NCBI GenBank assembly: GCA_910579295.1
Contig: CAJTTC010000001.1
Location: 124,001-188,000, forward strand
From: an uncultured Christensenella sp.
GTDB taxonomy: Bacteria; Bacillota_A; Clostridia; Christensenellales; Borkfalkiaceae
Direction: 5' to 3'
Length of the DNA stretch: 64,000 bases
Part shown: positions 32,853 to 42,310 of the stretch, one piece after another
How positions within the stretch are numbered: the first letter of the stretch is position 1
How the letters are laid out: the number at the start of each line of letters is the position of its first letter
The notes under the pieces: generated by a model
Database searches by the model: none
What the model saw: only the letters and a program-made list of their open reading frames with translations
Told to the model about the DNA's origin: nothing
Made by a program: the position numbers and the translations under genes

Positions 32853-34100
32853 TTGATGAAAAACAAGATTAAAAAAATCATTGCTGCAACTGTGGCGGTC
32901 GCGACGCTCGTTATCGGTTGTATCGGTGCGGCAGGATGTAATTATTGCGCTCATCAGCTTGACGTAATCGAGAAGGTGGAATCAACCTGTATCGAGCACG
33001 GCCACGGCTATTCCTACAGGTGTAAAAAGTGCAATAAGCTTTTTGCGTACACGACCGAGAAGGGGCTGTACGAAATAAGCGAGGCCGAAGAGCTGCCCCT
33101 TGGCAACCACGTAGCTTCCGACGCATTCAACGTAAAATTAAAGGACGGCGCAACTTCCGTGCTTGACTTCGAAGTGAAGACTAAGTGCGCGGTGTGCGAC
33201 GCGGAAATGCCAATGCCCGACGAAAAGCTTGCAACTATATTAGCCCCCAACCTCAAAAAGGAAGCGGGCCGTCTGTCGCAGGCGTATAACGGCACATATC
33301 TGTACGGTAAGGACGGCTCGACCGAAAAGGGCGCGGGTAAACCCTATACGCAGATATCGTTTAAAGCCAAGACAAAAGAGAACGACGTTATCTCGCTTAA
33401 CGCTCCTACCTACACGAAAGATCAGGAATATATAGACAATCACAAAGGGCAGGGACTTATATATCAGAAAGACGGAGAATGGGATTGGGCGCACGGCTGG
33501 GGCTCGTATCAGCGTTTCCCTCTGTTTATTCCCTTTAAAGAGGGCGTCGAGAGAAAGGTTTGCTACATTATAAAGAATATAACCGACCCCGAATATTACA
33601 CCGACCCCATAAAGGTAAGCTGGTGCGTAGACGGCAATACCTGGGCGGACGTAACCGTCGCACCCGGAGAAATCGGACTGCTCAATCTTACGGGCAATCA
33701 TGACGACATAAACGTTATGAATCAATACGTAAAGGTGAGCAATCCCAACAGTACCAACGGCGAACTCGGAAACGGTAGCGCAAGACCTATGAAGATAGAG
33801 ATTGTCGGCGTGTTCTATACCTACGGCACGGTTCAGAAGCTCGATATAGATAAACAGCCCGTAAAGACCGAATATGCCGCAGGCGAAGTTTTCGACCCCA
33901 CGGGAATGGAAATTTACGCTACTTATGCGGTGGACGATAAAGAGTACTACCTCGGCAAGCTGGTCGATCTGGATAAATGCGAGTACAGCGTAGGCGACAA
34001 GCCGCTTACGAAAGACGATACGAAGATAACTATAACGTACGGCGGCGCAAGAGTGTCAATCAACATAACGGTCACGGAGGGAGGAGCGGCAAATGGATAA
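32853..34100 (+). CDS. Surface lipoprotein with Cys/His cluster and Ig-like domain
   Basis: 415 residues. A signal peptide with lipobox GAAGC is followed at once by a Cys/His-rich segment (CAHQLDVIEKVESTC, YRCKKCNKLF, then CAVC) resembling a small metal-binding module. The middle is beta-rich (a jelly-roll-like carbohydrate-binding fold is possible). The C-terminus is a bacterial Ig-like domain (KTEYAAGEVFDPTGMEIYATY ... ITITYGG). CAGGAGACC precedes the ATG. Its stop overlaps the next gene by 8 nt, and the GH3 gene is third, so it probably helps display or feed that enzyme. Specific function unknown. Confidence 0.75.
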   Translation: MMKNKIKKIIAATVAVATLVIGCIGAAGCNYCAHQLDVIEKVESTCIEHGHGYSYRCKKCNKLFAYTTEKGLYEISEAEELPLGNHVASDAFNVKLKDGATSVLDFEVKTKCAVCDAEMPMPDEKLATILAPNLKKEAGRLSQAYNGTYLYGKDGSTEKGAGKPYTQISFKAKTKENDVISLNAPTYTKDQEYIDNHKGQGLIYQKDGEWDWAHGWGSYQRFPLFIPFKEGVERKVCYIIKNITDPEYYTDPIKVSWCVDGNTWADVTVAPGEIGLLNLTGNHDDINVMNQYVKVSNPNSTNGELGNGSARPMKIEIVGVFYTYGTVQKLDIDKQPVKTEYAAGEVFDPTGMEIYATYAVDDKEYYLGKLVDLDKCEYSVGDKPLTKDDTKITITYGGARVSINITVTEGGAANG

Positions 34101-34593
34101 GCTTAAAATGTTCTTCGGAAAAGTATGGGAGTATTTAAAGTCGCGCGGAGCAGGCTTCTACCTGCTTATGCCCGTATTGATTTTATCGTTTGTCATTCCC
34201 TTTGTCTACGTAGCCGAATACGGCAATCAGCCCAGCTATTACGAGCCGATAGTCACTGCTCTGCCCTTCCTTGCAAGCGCGGCGTATGCAATGTGCTTTT
34301 TCGGATACACGGCAAAATATGCAGGCGTGGCAATGTTTGCATTTAATCTCGGCGGATTGCTTACGTTCGTAAACACGGTTTACTATGACGTAGCCGACAA
34401 GCTGTTTAAGGCGGGCGATATAAGCATAGGCGGCATTTTCAGTAAAATGGGGAACAACTTCACTTTTATTTTAGTGGCGTTCTTTATCAACATAATAATC
34501 TGTATTGCGGCGTCTTTCTGCCGCCAGTACAGAAAGGCAAAGGTAAATAAGACGGAAGTAAAGGCGGAAGCGCAGGAGGTTGCGTGTGAATAA
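34093..34593 (+). CDS. Four-segment membrane protein, unknown
   Basis: 166 residues with about four membrane segments (roughly 17-38, 52-72, 77-98, 119-143) and a charged C-terminal tail (KVNKTEVKAEAQE). It overlaps the lipoprotein gene before it and the GH3 gene after it by 8 nt each, so the three are translated as a unit. I do not recognise a family; an accessory subunit for the membrane-tethered GH3 is plausible from context only. Confidence 0.7.
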   Translation: MDKLKMFFGKVWEYLKSRGAGFYLLMPVLILSFVIPFVYVAEYGNQPSYYEPIVTALPFLASAAYAMCFFGYTAKYAGVAMFAFNLGGLLTFVNTVYYDVADKLFKAGDISIGGIFSKMGNNFTFILVAFFINIIICIAASFCRQYRKAKVNKTEVKAEAQEVACE

Positions 34594-37500
34594 GAAAGTT
34601 AAATTGGCAAGAAAAATTCTGACTCCTATATCCCGAGCGATGATGTTCACCTTTACGCTGGCGTTCGGCGTAATTACGGTAGGCTCTACGCTTGCAAACG
34701 CCAACGAAAACGAAGTTACAAACTTTTTGGGCGGCGGCGGAAACAACATAGTATACGTTGACGACGGCACCGTTTCCACTGCTTCCGACTTTTACAAGTC
34801 CGATTACAATTCCGTAAAGGAAGTCAGAGAGAAAGGCTTCGGGTATTCCCAGACGGTAACCGAAGAGGGTGCGGTACTTCTTAAAAACGACAATAACGCG
34901 CTTCCCCTGCAACCCGACGATAAAGTAAGTCTTTTCTCGGCTTCGTCGGCAAAGCCTGTAATATCGGGCTATCGCGAAGGTCAGGACAAGGCGGAGGACG
35001 CGTGGTCGTTCAGGCAAGGACTTAACGAGGCGGGCATTACCGTAAACGACGATTTGTACGATTGGTATTCGCAAAGCTCATACGGCAGGAAATCGCTCTT
35101 TAACAGTACGTCGTTCGGCAACGCCTATGCCATAAACGAAGCTCCGTGGAGCGCGCTTCCCGACAGCAAGACGGCGGCAGGGTTCAACACGGCGGTGTTT
35201 GTGATTTCACGCGTGGGCGGCGAAGCCTCCGACGTACAGCTCAGGGATTTGGGCGAAAAGAATTATACCACGCACGCAACGTTCGACGGCAAAAACGGCA
35301 ACTATCTCATTCTCTCCGAAAACGAAGAGGACGTCTTGAAAAATCTTCAATCGGAAAAAGTAAAGGGCACTTTCGACAAGATAGTCGTAATAATGAACAC
35401 TACCAATCAGGTCGCCTGCGATTTCGAAGATAAGTACGGCGTAGACGCGCTAATATATATGGGGTCTACGGGCAGTAAGGGAACGGCGGCTGTCGGCAAC
35501 ATTCTTGCGGGCAAGGTAAATCCCTCGGGCAAGCTCTCCGACACGTTCTGGAAAAATCACTATCTCAACCCCGTACTTTCCAACTGGGGCGGTTACAGCT
35601 TTAACGCTTCAAGCGCAAACCACTATTCGGCAGTGCCTTTTAACGGCGGAAACGACTACGGCTCGGTGGTATATCAAGAGGGCATTTACGTCGGATACCG
35701 CTACACCGAAACGAGATACGAGGACAACGTTCTCGGAACGGCTAACAATTCGGGGTACGAATACAGCGACGTCGTTGCTTATCCCTTCGGTTACGGACTT
35801 TCGTATTCGGAGTTCAGCTATTCGGATATGTCGCTCGCCTACGACGCCGAAACCGACAACTATGAAATCACGGTAAACGTTAAAAACGTAAGCGGTATGG
35901 AGGGCAGAAACAGCGTTCAACTCTTCCTGCAAAAGCCTTACACCGATTACGACAGGCAAAACGGAATAGAGAAAGCGGCTGTCGAGCTCGTTGACTTTGC
36001 AAAGACTCAAAAGCTTGCGGTTGACGGAGAGGGCGAAACGGTTAAATTCACCGTTGCACGGCGCGAGCTTGCAAGCTACGACAGCTATGGCGAAAAGACC
36101 TATATACTCGAAAACGGCACTTACTATTTCGCAGTCGGCACTGACGCTCACGACGCGGTAAACAACGTTCTGGCGGCAAAGCAGGCTAACGGAATGACCG
36201 ATGTAAAGGGTAACGCCGTAACGGGCAACGCGGCGCTTGTAAAGAGCGTTGAAATAACGGAAGCCGACAACCTCTACAAGGCGTATTCGACCTCTGCAAA
36301 CGGTACTGAAATAACCAATCAGTTCGACAACGTTGATTTAAAGCTCTACGAGCACTCATCCGAAACGGATAAGAATATCAAGTACGTTTCACGTAAGGAC
36401 TGGAACGGCACTGTAAAGATGGGCTTCAACGCGGACGGCAGTAAAATAAACGGCGATTACTGGACCAATTACTACAAAGTGACGATGACGGGCGAAATGC
36501 GCGCCGATATGACGCAGACGGCGCAGGGCGTCGAGGGCGACTTGCCTACTATGGGCTCTACGGCAACCGCATGGCAGCTTATTGATATGCTCTCCGACGA
36601 CGAGGGTAACCCCATACCATACGACGACCCCAAGTGGGACGAGCTTTTAAATCAGCTCACTTATCAGGATATGGCTAACCTGCTTCTCAACGGCTACGGC
36701 TTTACTGCGGCAATGACCAACATTTCCAAACCCCGTACCTACGATCAGGACTCCGACCTCGGCGTAATCGGCAGATATTCGTCAGACGCCCACGGGCTTG
36801 CAAGCAGAAACGCAGACCCCGACAAGGACAAGCATCCTGCGGCGTATGCGGACAACGGTATTGTCGCGGCGACAAGAGATAAGGCGTTGCTTTTCGAATA
36901 CGGCAAGCAATGGGGCGAGGACTGTCTGTGGTCGGGCTACGTGGGACTGTACGGCACGGGCGCAAACATACACCGTTCGCCTTACAACGGACGTACCTAC
37001 GGTTATTACAGCGAAGACCCCGTGTTAATGGGCAAGTGCGTTGCTCAGATTAATTTGGGAATGGAAGAAAAGGGCTCGTTTATGCTCCTCAAACACTGCG
37101 TACTCAACGAACAGGAGTCGGGACGTATAGGTTCAAGCAGCTGGGCGAACGAACAAACTATAAGGGAAGTATACTTAAAACCCTTCCAGATTGCCATAGA
37201 AGAGGGAGGAGTGCAGGGCGTTATGACCTCGCTCAACCGCTTAGGTCCCGTATCTGCGCCTCACCACATGTTCATAAACAACGTGCTTCGCGGTGAGTTC
37301 GGTATGGTAGGCTACTGCGTAACCGACAGCTGGTTCCCCGAAAACAACGGCAACCCTCATATGAATCTTCCTTCCTGTCTGTTGGCGGGCAACGATTTGC
37401 CTCTCGGTACGGCAAGCACGCTTAAAGACAACGAAAGCAGGTACAACACGCGCGCTTATTCCAACATAGTCTGGGCAATGCGCAATTCAACTCACAACAT

Positions 37501-37744
37501 TCTGTACTCGGTAGTTCACTCCAACGCGATGAACGGTATGAGCGCGAACACGCGTATCATAACCTTCCAGCCCGAATGGCAGTATTACCTCGAAAGAGTA
37601 ATCCCCGTAATAACGGCGTTCTTCGTAATCGGCATTATCTTCTGGGTAGGTATGGAAGTTTGGGGCTATTTCGGTAACGGCAAAAAGAAATCGGAAGAAA
37701 AGGCGGAGGATAACCAAACCGCCGACAGCAAAACTGAAGTGTAA
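34586..37744 (+). CDS. Membrane-anchored GH3 enzyme with swapped domain order
   Basis: I place the start at the GTG at 34586, 6 nt after AGGAGG (34574-34579), giving 1052 residues; an upstream TTG at 34580 overlaps the ribosome site. Domain order is reversed compared with usual GH3 enzymes. The GH3 C-terminal domain comes first (EEGAVLLKNDNNALPL ... SGKLSDTFW, YPFGYGLSYSEFSYS), then an Fn3-like domain, and only then the catalytic barrel (YSSDAHGL, YGYYSEDP, LLKHCVLNEQESGR, nucleophile Asp914 in GYCVTDSW). This order is known from Ruminococcus/Butyrivibrio-type GH3. Membrane segments near residues 15-35 and 1005-1030 would leave the bulk outside the cell. Likely substrate: beta-linked plant or mucin saccharides; not determinable here. 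Confidence 0.88.
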   Translation: MNKKVKLARKILTPISRAMMFTFTLAFGVITVGSTLANANENEVTNFLGGGGNNIVYVDDGTVSTASDFYKSDYNSVKEVREKGFGYSQTVTEEGAVLLKNDNNALPLQPDDKVSLFSASSAKPVISGYREGQDKAEDAWSFRQGLNEAGITVNDDLYDWYSQSSYGRKSLFNSTSFGNAYAINEAPWSALPDSKTAAGFNTAVFVISRVGGEASDVQLRDLGEKNYTTHATFDGKNGNYLILSENEEDVLKNLQSEKVKGTFDKIVVIMNTTNQVACDFEDKYGVDALIYMGSTGSKGTAAVGNILAGKVNPSGKLSDTFWKNHYLNPVLSNWGGYSFNASSANHYSAVPFNGGNDYGSVVYQEGIYVGYRYTETRYEDNVLGTANNSGYEYSDVVAYPFGYGLSYSEFSYSDMSLAYDAETDNYEITVNVKNVSGMEGRNSVQLFLQKPYTDYDRQNGIEKAAVELVDFAKTQKLAVDGEGETVKFTVARRELASYDSYGEKTYILENGTYYFAVGTDAHDAVNNVLAAKQANGMTDVKGNAVTGNAALVKSVEITEADNLYKAYSTSANGTEITNQFDNVDLKLYEHSSETDKNIKYVSRKDWNGTVKMGFNADGSKINGDYWTNYYKVTMTGEMRADMTQTAQGVEGDLPTMGSTATAWQLIDMLSDDEGNPIPYDDPKWDELLNQLTYQDMANLLLNGYGFTAAMTNISKPRTYDQDSDLGVIGRYSSDAHGLASRNADPDKDKHPAAYADNGIVAATRDKALLFEYGKQWGEDCLWSGYVGLYGTGANIHRSPYNGRTYGYYSEDPVLMGKCVAQINLGMEEKGSFMLLKHCVLNEQESGRIGSSSWANEQTIREVYLKPFQIAIEEGGVQGVMTSLNRLGPVSAPHHMFINNVLRGEFGMVGYCVTDSWFPENNGNPHMNLPSCLLAGNDLPLGTASTLKDNESRYNTRAYSNIVWAMRNSTHNILYSVVHSNAMNGMSANTRIITFQPEWQYYLERVIPVITAFFVIGIIFWVGMEVWGYFGNGKKKSEEKAEDNQTADSKTEV

Positions 37745-37797
37745 AAAAATTATTTCATAAAACAAAAAAATAAAAATATACGGAGGATAATGATTTT

Positions 37798-39393
37798 ATG
37801 AAAAAAATAAACAAGGTGCTTGCCATTCTCTGCGCAAGCGCGGTAGTTGCAGGCGTAGGCGCATTTACGGGGTGTACAACTCCCGAAGATGGCGGAGCTC
37901 ATACCCATAACTATCAATACACGAGCGTAAGCGACACGCAGCATAAGGGCGAATGCAATGTAGAAGGTTGCGAAGATCCCACGATAACCGAGGACCATAC
38001 CTGGGGCGATAACGACAAATGCACCAAGTGCGACGCGGTTAAACCCGCGGCAGTTACGGTAACGAACGTAGCGGTAAACGGTAAAACTACGGCAAAGGTC
38101 GGCGAAGAGGTTCAGCTCACCGCGACGGTTACGGGCACTGGCAATCCCGCGCAGACCGTAACGTGGACCAAGATTTCGGGCGAGGGCGCAGTTTCCGCGG
38201 ACGGCAAGGTGACGGCAACCGCGGCAGGCGAAGTAAAGGTTAAGGCTACTTCCACGGTAGATACAAGCAAGTCGGGCGAATACACCGTAACGTTCGCGGC
38301 GGCGGAAGTTAATCTGACGGTTGCCGAATACGTAGGGCTCGACGACAGCGGAGCTAACGCTACCGCCGAAGTAGACGTAATTTACGACGGCGAAGGCGAC
38401 ATAACCGCGACTCCCCAAAATCCCGAAATTTTAACCGCAAGCTATGCTGAAGGCAAACTCACCGTGACCGCGGTTAAAACGGGTAAAACCGTTGTGGAAT
38501 TGACCGACGGCGAAAAGACGGCGGAATTGACCGTTGAAGTTGCAACCGCAGGCTTAACGTATGAAACGCTGAGCGCGGAAGACGCGGACGGCAACGCATA
38601 CGAATACGTACAGGTTTCCGACGGCGCGGGCAGAACTTCTACCGACGTTTATATCCCCGGCTACCGCTATTCCGAAGAAGCTAACGAGGGCGAGGGCGCA
38701 TATCTTCCCGTAACGCACATTAAAGGTGCAAACACGGCGGACGAGGTTGTTTTTGACCCGAACGGCGGCGGCTTCCAGGCTTCCAATGTTGTTTCAGTTT
38801 ATTTGGGCGACAATTTAAAAGTTGTTGGTGGTAGAGCTTTTGAAAAATGCCTTTCTCTTAATACTGTAATCTGCGGTGAAAATCTCAATTATATAATGGG
38901 GTATGCATTTAGTGAAAGTACAGTCGTTACGATTGATTTAACTGATTTGACTTCATTAAATAAAATAGGTAAAGCTTGTTTTAGAAGTTGTCCTTCTTTG
39001 ACAGAAATAACTATCCCTGTAAACGTTGAGGGGGTGGGAGATGCGGTATGTGAAATGTGTCCTTCTCTTACCAAAATAAGAATTCTCAGTACTAAAATGA
39101 CTAAAATTTGGGGAATGTCATTTTTAGAGAAAAAAGGTGAAGTTGATTTGGAGTTATGGCTGCCCTCTAATATAATTGATATAGCAAAAGATGCATTTGG
39201 TTCACAGTGGACAGGAAAAAACAAATCGATAGTGGTTTATTACAGCGGTACCGAAGACCAATATAAAAATATAACGTATTCAGATAGTACTTATGATACC
39301 AGCCGCGGTAATCTTGACCCTAATGAAAGTCACTGCACAGTACACTATAATTCGAACTTTGCAGAAATGCTCGAAGCTGAAAAAGGCGAATAA
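37798..39393 (+). CDS. Lipoprotein with Ig-like and leucine-rich repeat domains, mosaic composition
   Basis: 531 residues. Signal peptide with lipobox (GAFTGC), then a Cys/His segment (HTHNYQYTS, CNVEGC, CTKC) like the one in the lipoprotein at 32853. A Big_2-type Ig domain follows (VAVNGKTTAKVGEEVQLTAT), another beta domain, and a BspA-like LRR region from about residue 325 (VYLGDNLKVVGGRAFEKC, KIGKACFRSCPSLTEITIP). From about 38795 to the end the DNA turns AT-rich with A/T-ending codons, while the first two thirds are GC-rich like the backbone. The LRR part therefore looks like a recently exchanged cassette. A surface adhesion or binding role is likely. Confidence 0.8.
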   Translation: MKKINKVLAILCASAVVAGVGAFTGCTTPEDGGAHTHNYQYTSVSDTQHKGECNVEGCEDPTITEDHTWGDNDKCTKCDAVKPAAVTVTNVAVNGKTTAKVGEEVQLTATVTGTGNPAQTVTWTKISGEGAVSADGKVTATAAGEVKVKATSTVDTSKSGEYTVTFAAAEVNLTVAEYVGLDDSGANATAEVDVIYDGEGDITATPQNPEILTASYAEGKLTVTAVKTGKTVVELTDGEKTAELTVEVATAGLTYETLSAEDADGNAYEYVQVSDGAGRTSTDVYIPGYRYSEEANEGEGAYLPVTHIKGANTADEVVFDPNGGGFQASNVVSVYLGDNLKVVGGRAFEKCLSLNTVICGENLNYIMGYAFSESTVVTIDLTDLTSLNKIGKACFRSCPSLTEITIPVNVEGVGDAVCEMCPSLTKIRILSTKMTKIWGMSFLEKKGEVDLELWLPSNIIDIAKDAFGSQWTGKNKSIVVYYSGTEDQYKNITYSDSTYDTSRGNLDPNESHCTVHYNSNFAEMLEAEKGE

Positions 39394-39438
39394 TATATAA
39401 ACTAAGCAAGATTATTCATTCATTTTTTCTCTCTGGTA

Positions 39439-39472
39439 AGACAGGCAGTCGAGTAATCGGCTGTCTGTCTTC
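39439..39472 (+). terminator. Hairpin between the LRR lipoprotein and the symporter gene
   Basis: AAGACAGGCAG and CTGTCTGTCTT pair over 11 bp (one G-U) around a 12-nt loop. There is no long T run, so termination is probable rather than certain. Confidence 0.5.
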
Positions 39473-39559
39473 TGCCAAGGAGCCAAGGCGCAAAAATTAG
39501 CTTGGTTAAGGCATATATGCGGCCCAATCGGCTAAAATTAAATCCCTGTGGAGGAATTT

Positions 39560-41224
39560 ATGTCAGAAAAAAATACGGGTTTATTTGAAAAGCCGCTGCT
39601 ATCAACAAAAGTAAAGTCCGCAAACGTAAAAATTCCCGAAATGCTTTTCGGTTACTTTTTAGGTCCGTTCGGAGCGTTGCTTGCAAGCGGGATTTTTACA
39701 AGCTTTCTTAACAGATATTGGACGGACGTCCTGTTTGCGAACTATAAGACGGACGGAGCGTTGCCGAGTAATATAAACCTGTTTTTAACGCTTTTGCCGC
39801 TTTTGTCTGCCGTGCTTATCGTGGCGGGCAATCTGATCGCCGGTCAGCTGATTGAGCGCACTAAAACCAGAGCGGGCAAGGCAAGACCGTGGATTTTGCT
39901 TTCGTCGGTACTTTTGGGCGTTGCCTGCGTAGTAATGTTTGTTGTGCCTATGGGAAACGGCGTAGACGCGCCCGTAGCTACAATGGTTTTAACGGCTATT
40001 GCGTACAATCTTTACTATTCGGTTGCCTATCCGCTCTATAATACGGCAAACAGCACAATGGTGCCCGTCTCCACGAGAAACGGCAATCAGCGCGGATTGC
40101 TCGCGTCGTTTTCAAACTTTGCAAGCGTTGGCGTAATGGGCGCGGGCGGAATGGTGTTCCCGATGATAATCGCGTGGTTTCTCGGCGGCTGGGAAGCTCC
40201 CGACAAAACCGCGTGGATGATAGCCTTTATAGCCATAGGCTTAGTAACCTTTCTCTTCACCGTTTTGCAGTACTATTTCACGCGCGAGAGGGTAACGGAA
40301 GAGAGCTTGCATTCCGCGGCGGCAGTCAAAGAAAAAGTATCGGTAAAAAAGCAGCTCAAAGCCGTTGCAACCGACAGATTTTGGTGGATAGTAATAATAT
40401 TCTATTTCCTCTTCCAATTCGGCGGAATGTTCAAAAATCTTTCTATTACATATTTCTGCTCCGATCAGTTTTCGGGAACGGCGATAGGCGGCGCGGACGG
40501 CTCGGGAGCAATGGCTATAATCAATATTCTCGGCGCTGTGCCTATGGCGGTTGCAATGGTGTTTATCTGGCCTCTGTCGGCTAAATTCGGCAAGCGCATA
40601 GTCGTATTAATCGGTTGCGTAGTGGGGCTTGCCGGCGGCATACTCGCGGGTCTGTTTCCCTCAAACTTCTATCTGGTTGCGGTCGGAGTTGCGTTAAAGA
40701 GCCTTGGTTCTTCACCGGCGTGCTATATGATACTTGCGCTCATTGCCGACGTTCTCGACCATATCGAGGCAAAGTGCGGATATCGCTGCGACGGACTTAC
40801 AATGTCCATATACAGCTCGATAATGGCGGCTTCAACGCCCATAGCTACGGGCATTTTCAACGCAATATCGGGCGGCGGCGCAAACACGCTCGCAAACACG
40901 ATAAGCTATATATGGATAGAAACGATAGCTTATGGCGCATGTTTAGCGCTTATGCTCTTCTTTACGGTAGAAAAGCTTTTAAAGGGCGACAGGGTAACAA
41001 TTCTCGAAAGGCAGAAAGCGCAGGCGCTTGCAAACGGCGAGGAGTGGATAGAGCCCGAGGAAAGGCTGCGCCGCGAAGAGGAAGAGGCGGACAGGCTTGC
41101 CGACGAGGCGCGCATTGCCGAGCTTAAAGCCAAATGCAAAAAGAAAGGACTTGATTTCGAGGCAGAGGAAGCTAAATACCAATTAAAAAAGGCTGAAAAA
41201 AATAAGAAAAAAGAAAATTCTTAA
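39560..41224 (+). CDS. GPH-family sugar:cation symporter
   Basis: The ATG at 39560 (MSEKNTGLFEK) follows GGAGG at 39550-39554; an upstream GTG is inside the ribosome site. About 554 residues with 11-12 membrane segments and the MFS_2/GPH pattern (LFGYFLGPFG, ERTKTRAGKARPWILLSS, RNGNQRGLLASF). The C-terminus carries a long charged Glu/Lys-rich coiled-coil-like tail (about residues 470-554). GPH transporters take up oligosaccharides, xylosides or glycosides with Na+ or H+. Neighbouring GH3 genes suggest that it imports beta-glycosides; specificity is unproven. Confidence 0.88.
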   Translation: MSEKNTGLFEKPLLSTKVKSANVKIPEMLFGYFLGPFGALLASGIFTSFLNRYWTDVLFANYKTDGALPSNINLFLTLLPLLSAVLIVAGNLIAGQLIERTKTRAGKARPWILLSSVLLGVACVVMFVVPMGNGVDAPVATMVLTAIAYNLYYSVAYPLYNTANSTMVPVSTRNGNQRGLLASFSNFASVGVMGAGGMVFPMIIAWFLGGWEAPDKTAWMIAFIAIGLVTFLFTVLQYYFTRERVTEESLHSAAAVKEKVSVKKQLKAVATDRFWWIVIIFYFLFQFGGMFKNLSITYFCSDQFSGTAIGGADGSGAMAIINILGAVPMAVAMVFIWPLSAKFGKRIVVLIGCVVGLAGGILAGLFPSNFYLVAVGVALKSLGSSPACYMILALIADVLDHIEAKCGYRCDGLTMSIYSSIMAASTPIATGIFNAISGGGANTLANTISYIWIETIAYGACLALMLFFTVEKLLKGDRVTILERQKAQALANGEEWIEPEERLRREEEEADRLADEARIAELKAKCKKKGLDFEAEEAKYQLKKAEKNKKKENS

Positions 41225-41267
41225 AAAGTAAATAATTAATTGAATTTTAATAAAGGAAACTAATGAT

Positions 41268-42296
41268 ATGAAGCTCATTACTTTCGCCGTACCGTGTTAT
41301 AATTCGCAGGATTATTTAAATAAATGTATCGACAGCTTACTAAGCGGCGGCGACGAGGTTGAAATCTTGATAATAAACGACGGCTCAACCGACGAAACGC
41401 GGGATATTGCCGACGCTTACGAAAGTATGTACCCTACTCAGGTCAGGGCTGTGCATAAGCCGAACGGCGGGCACGGTTCGGGAGTCAATAAGGGGTTAGA
41501 GCTTGCGACGGGGCTCTATTATAAGGTGGTGGATTCGGACGATTGGCTGGATTTGGACGCGCTTTTAACTCTGTTGGACACTATCCGCAAACACGTTGAA
41601 GAGGGCGTAAACCCCGACTTGTACGTGACTAACTTCGTTTACGAAAAGATTATAGACGGAACAAGGTACGTAAGCAAGTACGACAAAGCTCTGCCTGCGG
41701 GACGGTTTTCCGAATGGGACAGTACTAAACCGTTAAAGCTGTGGCAAATGTATCTAATGCACGCCCTCGTGTATCGCACCCAAATGCTGCGCGATACGGG
41801 AATGGTCTTGCCCGAACACACCTTTTACGAGGATAATCTGTTCGCATATCAGCCGTTGCCGTACGTCAAAAAGCTGTTCTATCTCGACGTCGATTTATAC
41901 CGCTATTACATTGGCAGAAGCGATCAGTCGGTCAATATGGACAACGTAGTGAAGAGGTATGACCAACAGATAAATATTACGCGGCTTATGCTTAAAGCGT
42001 ACAGCTACGACGAGATTGAAAGTATGTGCAAGCCGTTGCGCAGTCTTATGTATCACTGTCTGCACGTAATGCTGATGAATACCTATTTCTTTACTACCGC
42101 CAAGGACGAGCCCGACAGGCGCGAGCGGTTTGCTCTTATGTGGCAGGAGCTTAAAAGAAGCGACCCCAAGCTGTACAGGCGGCTCAAACGTATGCCTATG
42201 GTTTGGATTTTGGACAGGCTGAGTTGGAGAGTCAAGGGCAGAGTTACTACGCGTTCGTACAGGTTTTTGTGTAAGCACGTAAAGCTCGGCGTCTGA
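41268..42296 (+). CDS. Family 2 glycosyltransferase
   Basis: 342 residues with a GT-A fold: TFAVPCYNSQDYLNKCIDSL at the start, IINDGSTDET (35-44) and the DxD-type motif VVDSDDW (87-93), then HTFYEDNLFAYQ where GT2 enzymes have the catalytic base region. No membrane segments. It is followed by UDP-galactopyranose mutase 14 nt downstream, which suggests galactofuranose-containing glycan synthesis. AAAGGAAAC precedes the ATG. Confidence 0.88.
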   Translation: MKLITFAVPCYNSQDYLNKCIDSLLSGGDEVEILIINDGSTDETRDIADAYESMYPTQVRAVHKPNGGHGSGVNKGLELATGLYYKVVDSDDWLDLDALLTLLDTIRKHVEEGVNPDLYVTNFVYEKIIDGTRYVSKYDKALPAGRFSEWDSTKPLKLWQMYLMHALVYRTQMLRDTGMVLPEHTFYEDNLFAYQPLPYVKKLFYLDVDLYRYYIGRSDQSVNMDNVVKRYDQQINITRLMLKAYSYDEIESMCKPLRSLMYHCLHVMLMNTYFFTTAKDEPDRRERFALMWQELKRSDPKLYRRLKRMPMVWILDRLSWRVKGRVTTRSYRFLCKHVKLGV

Positions 42297-42310
42297 TACG
42301 GGAGGTGTCT

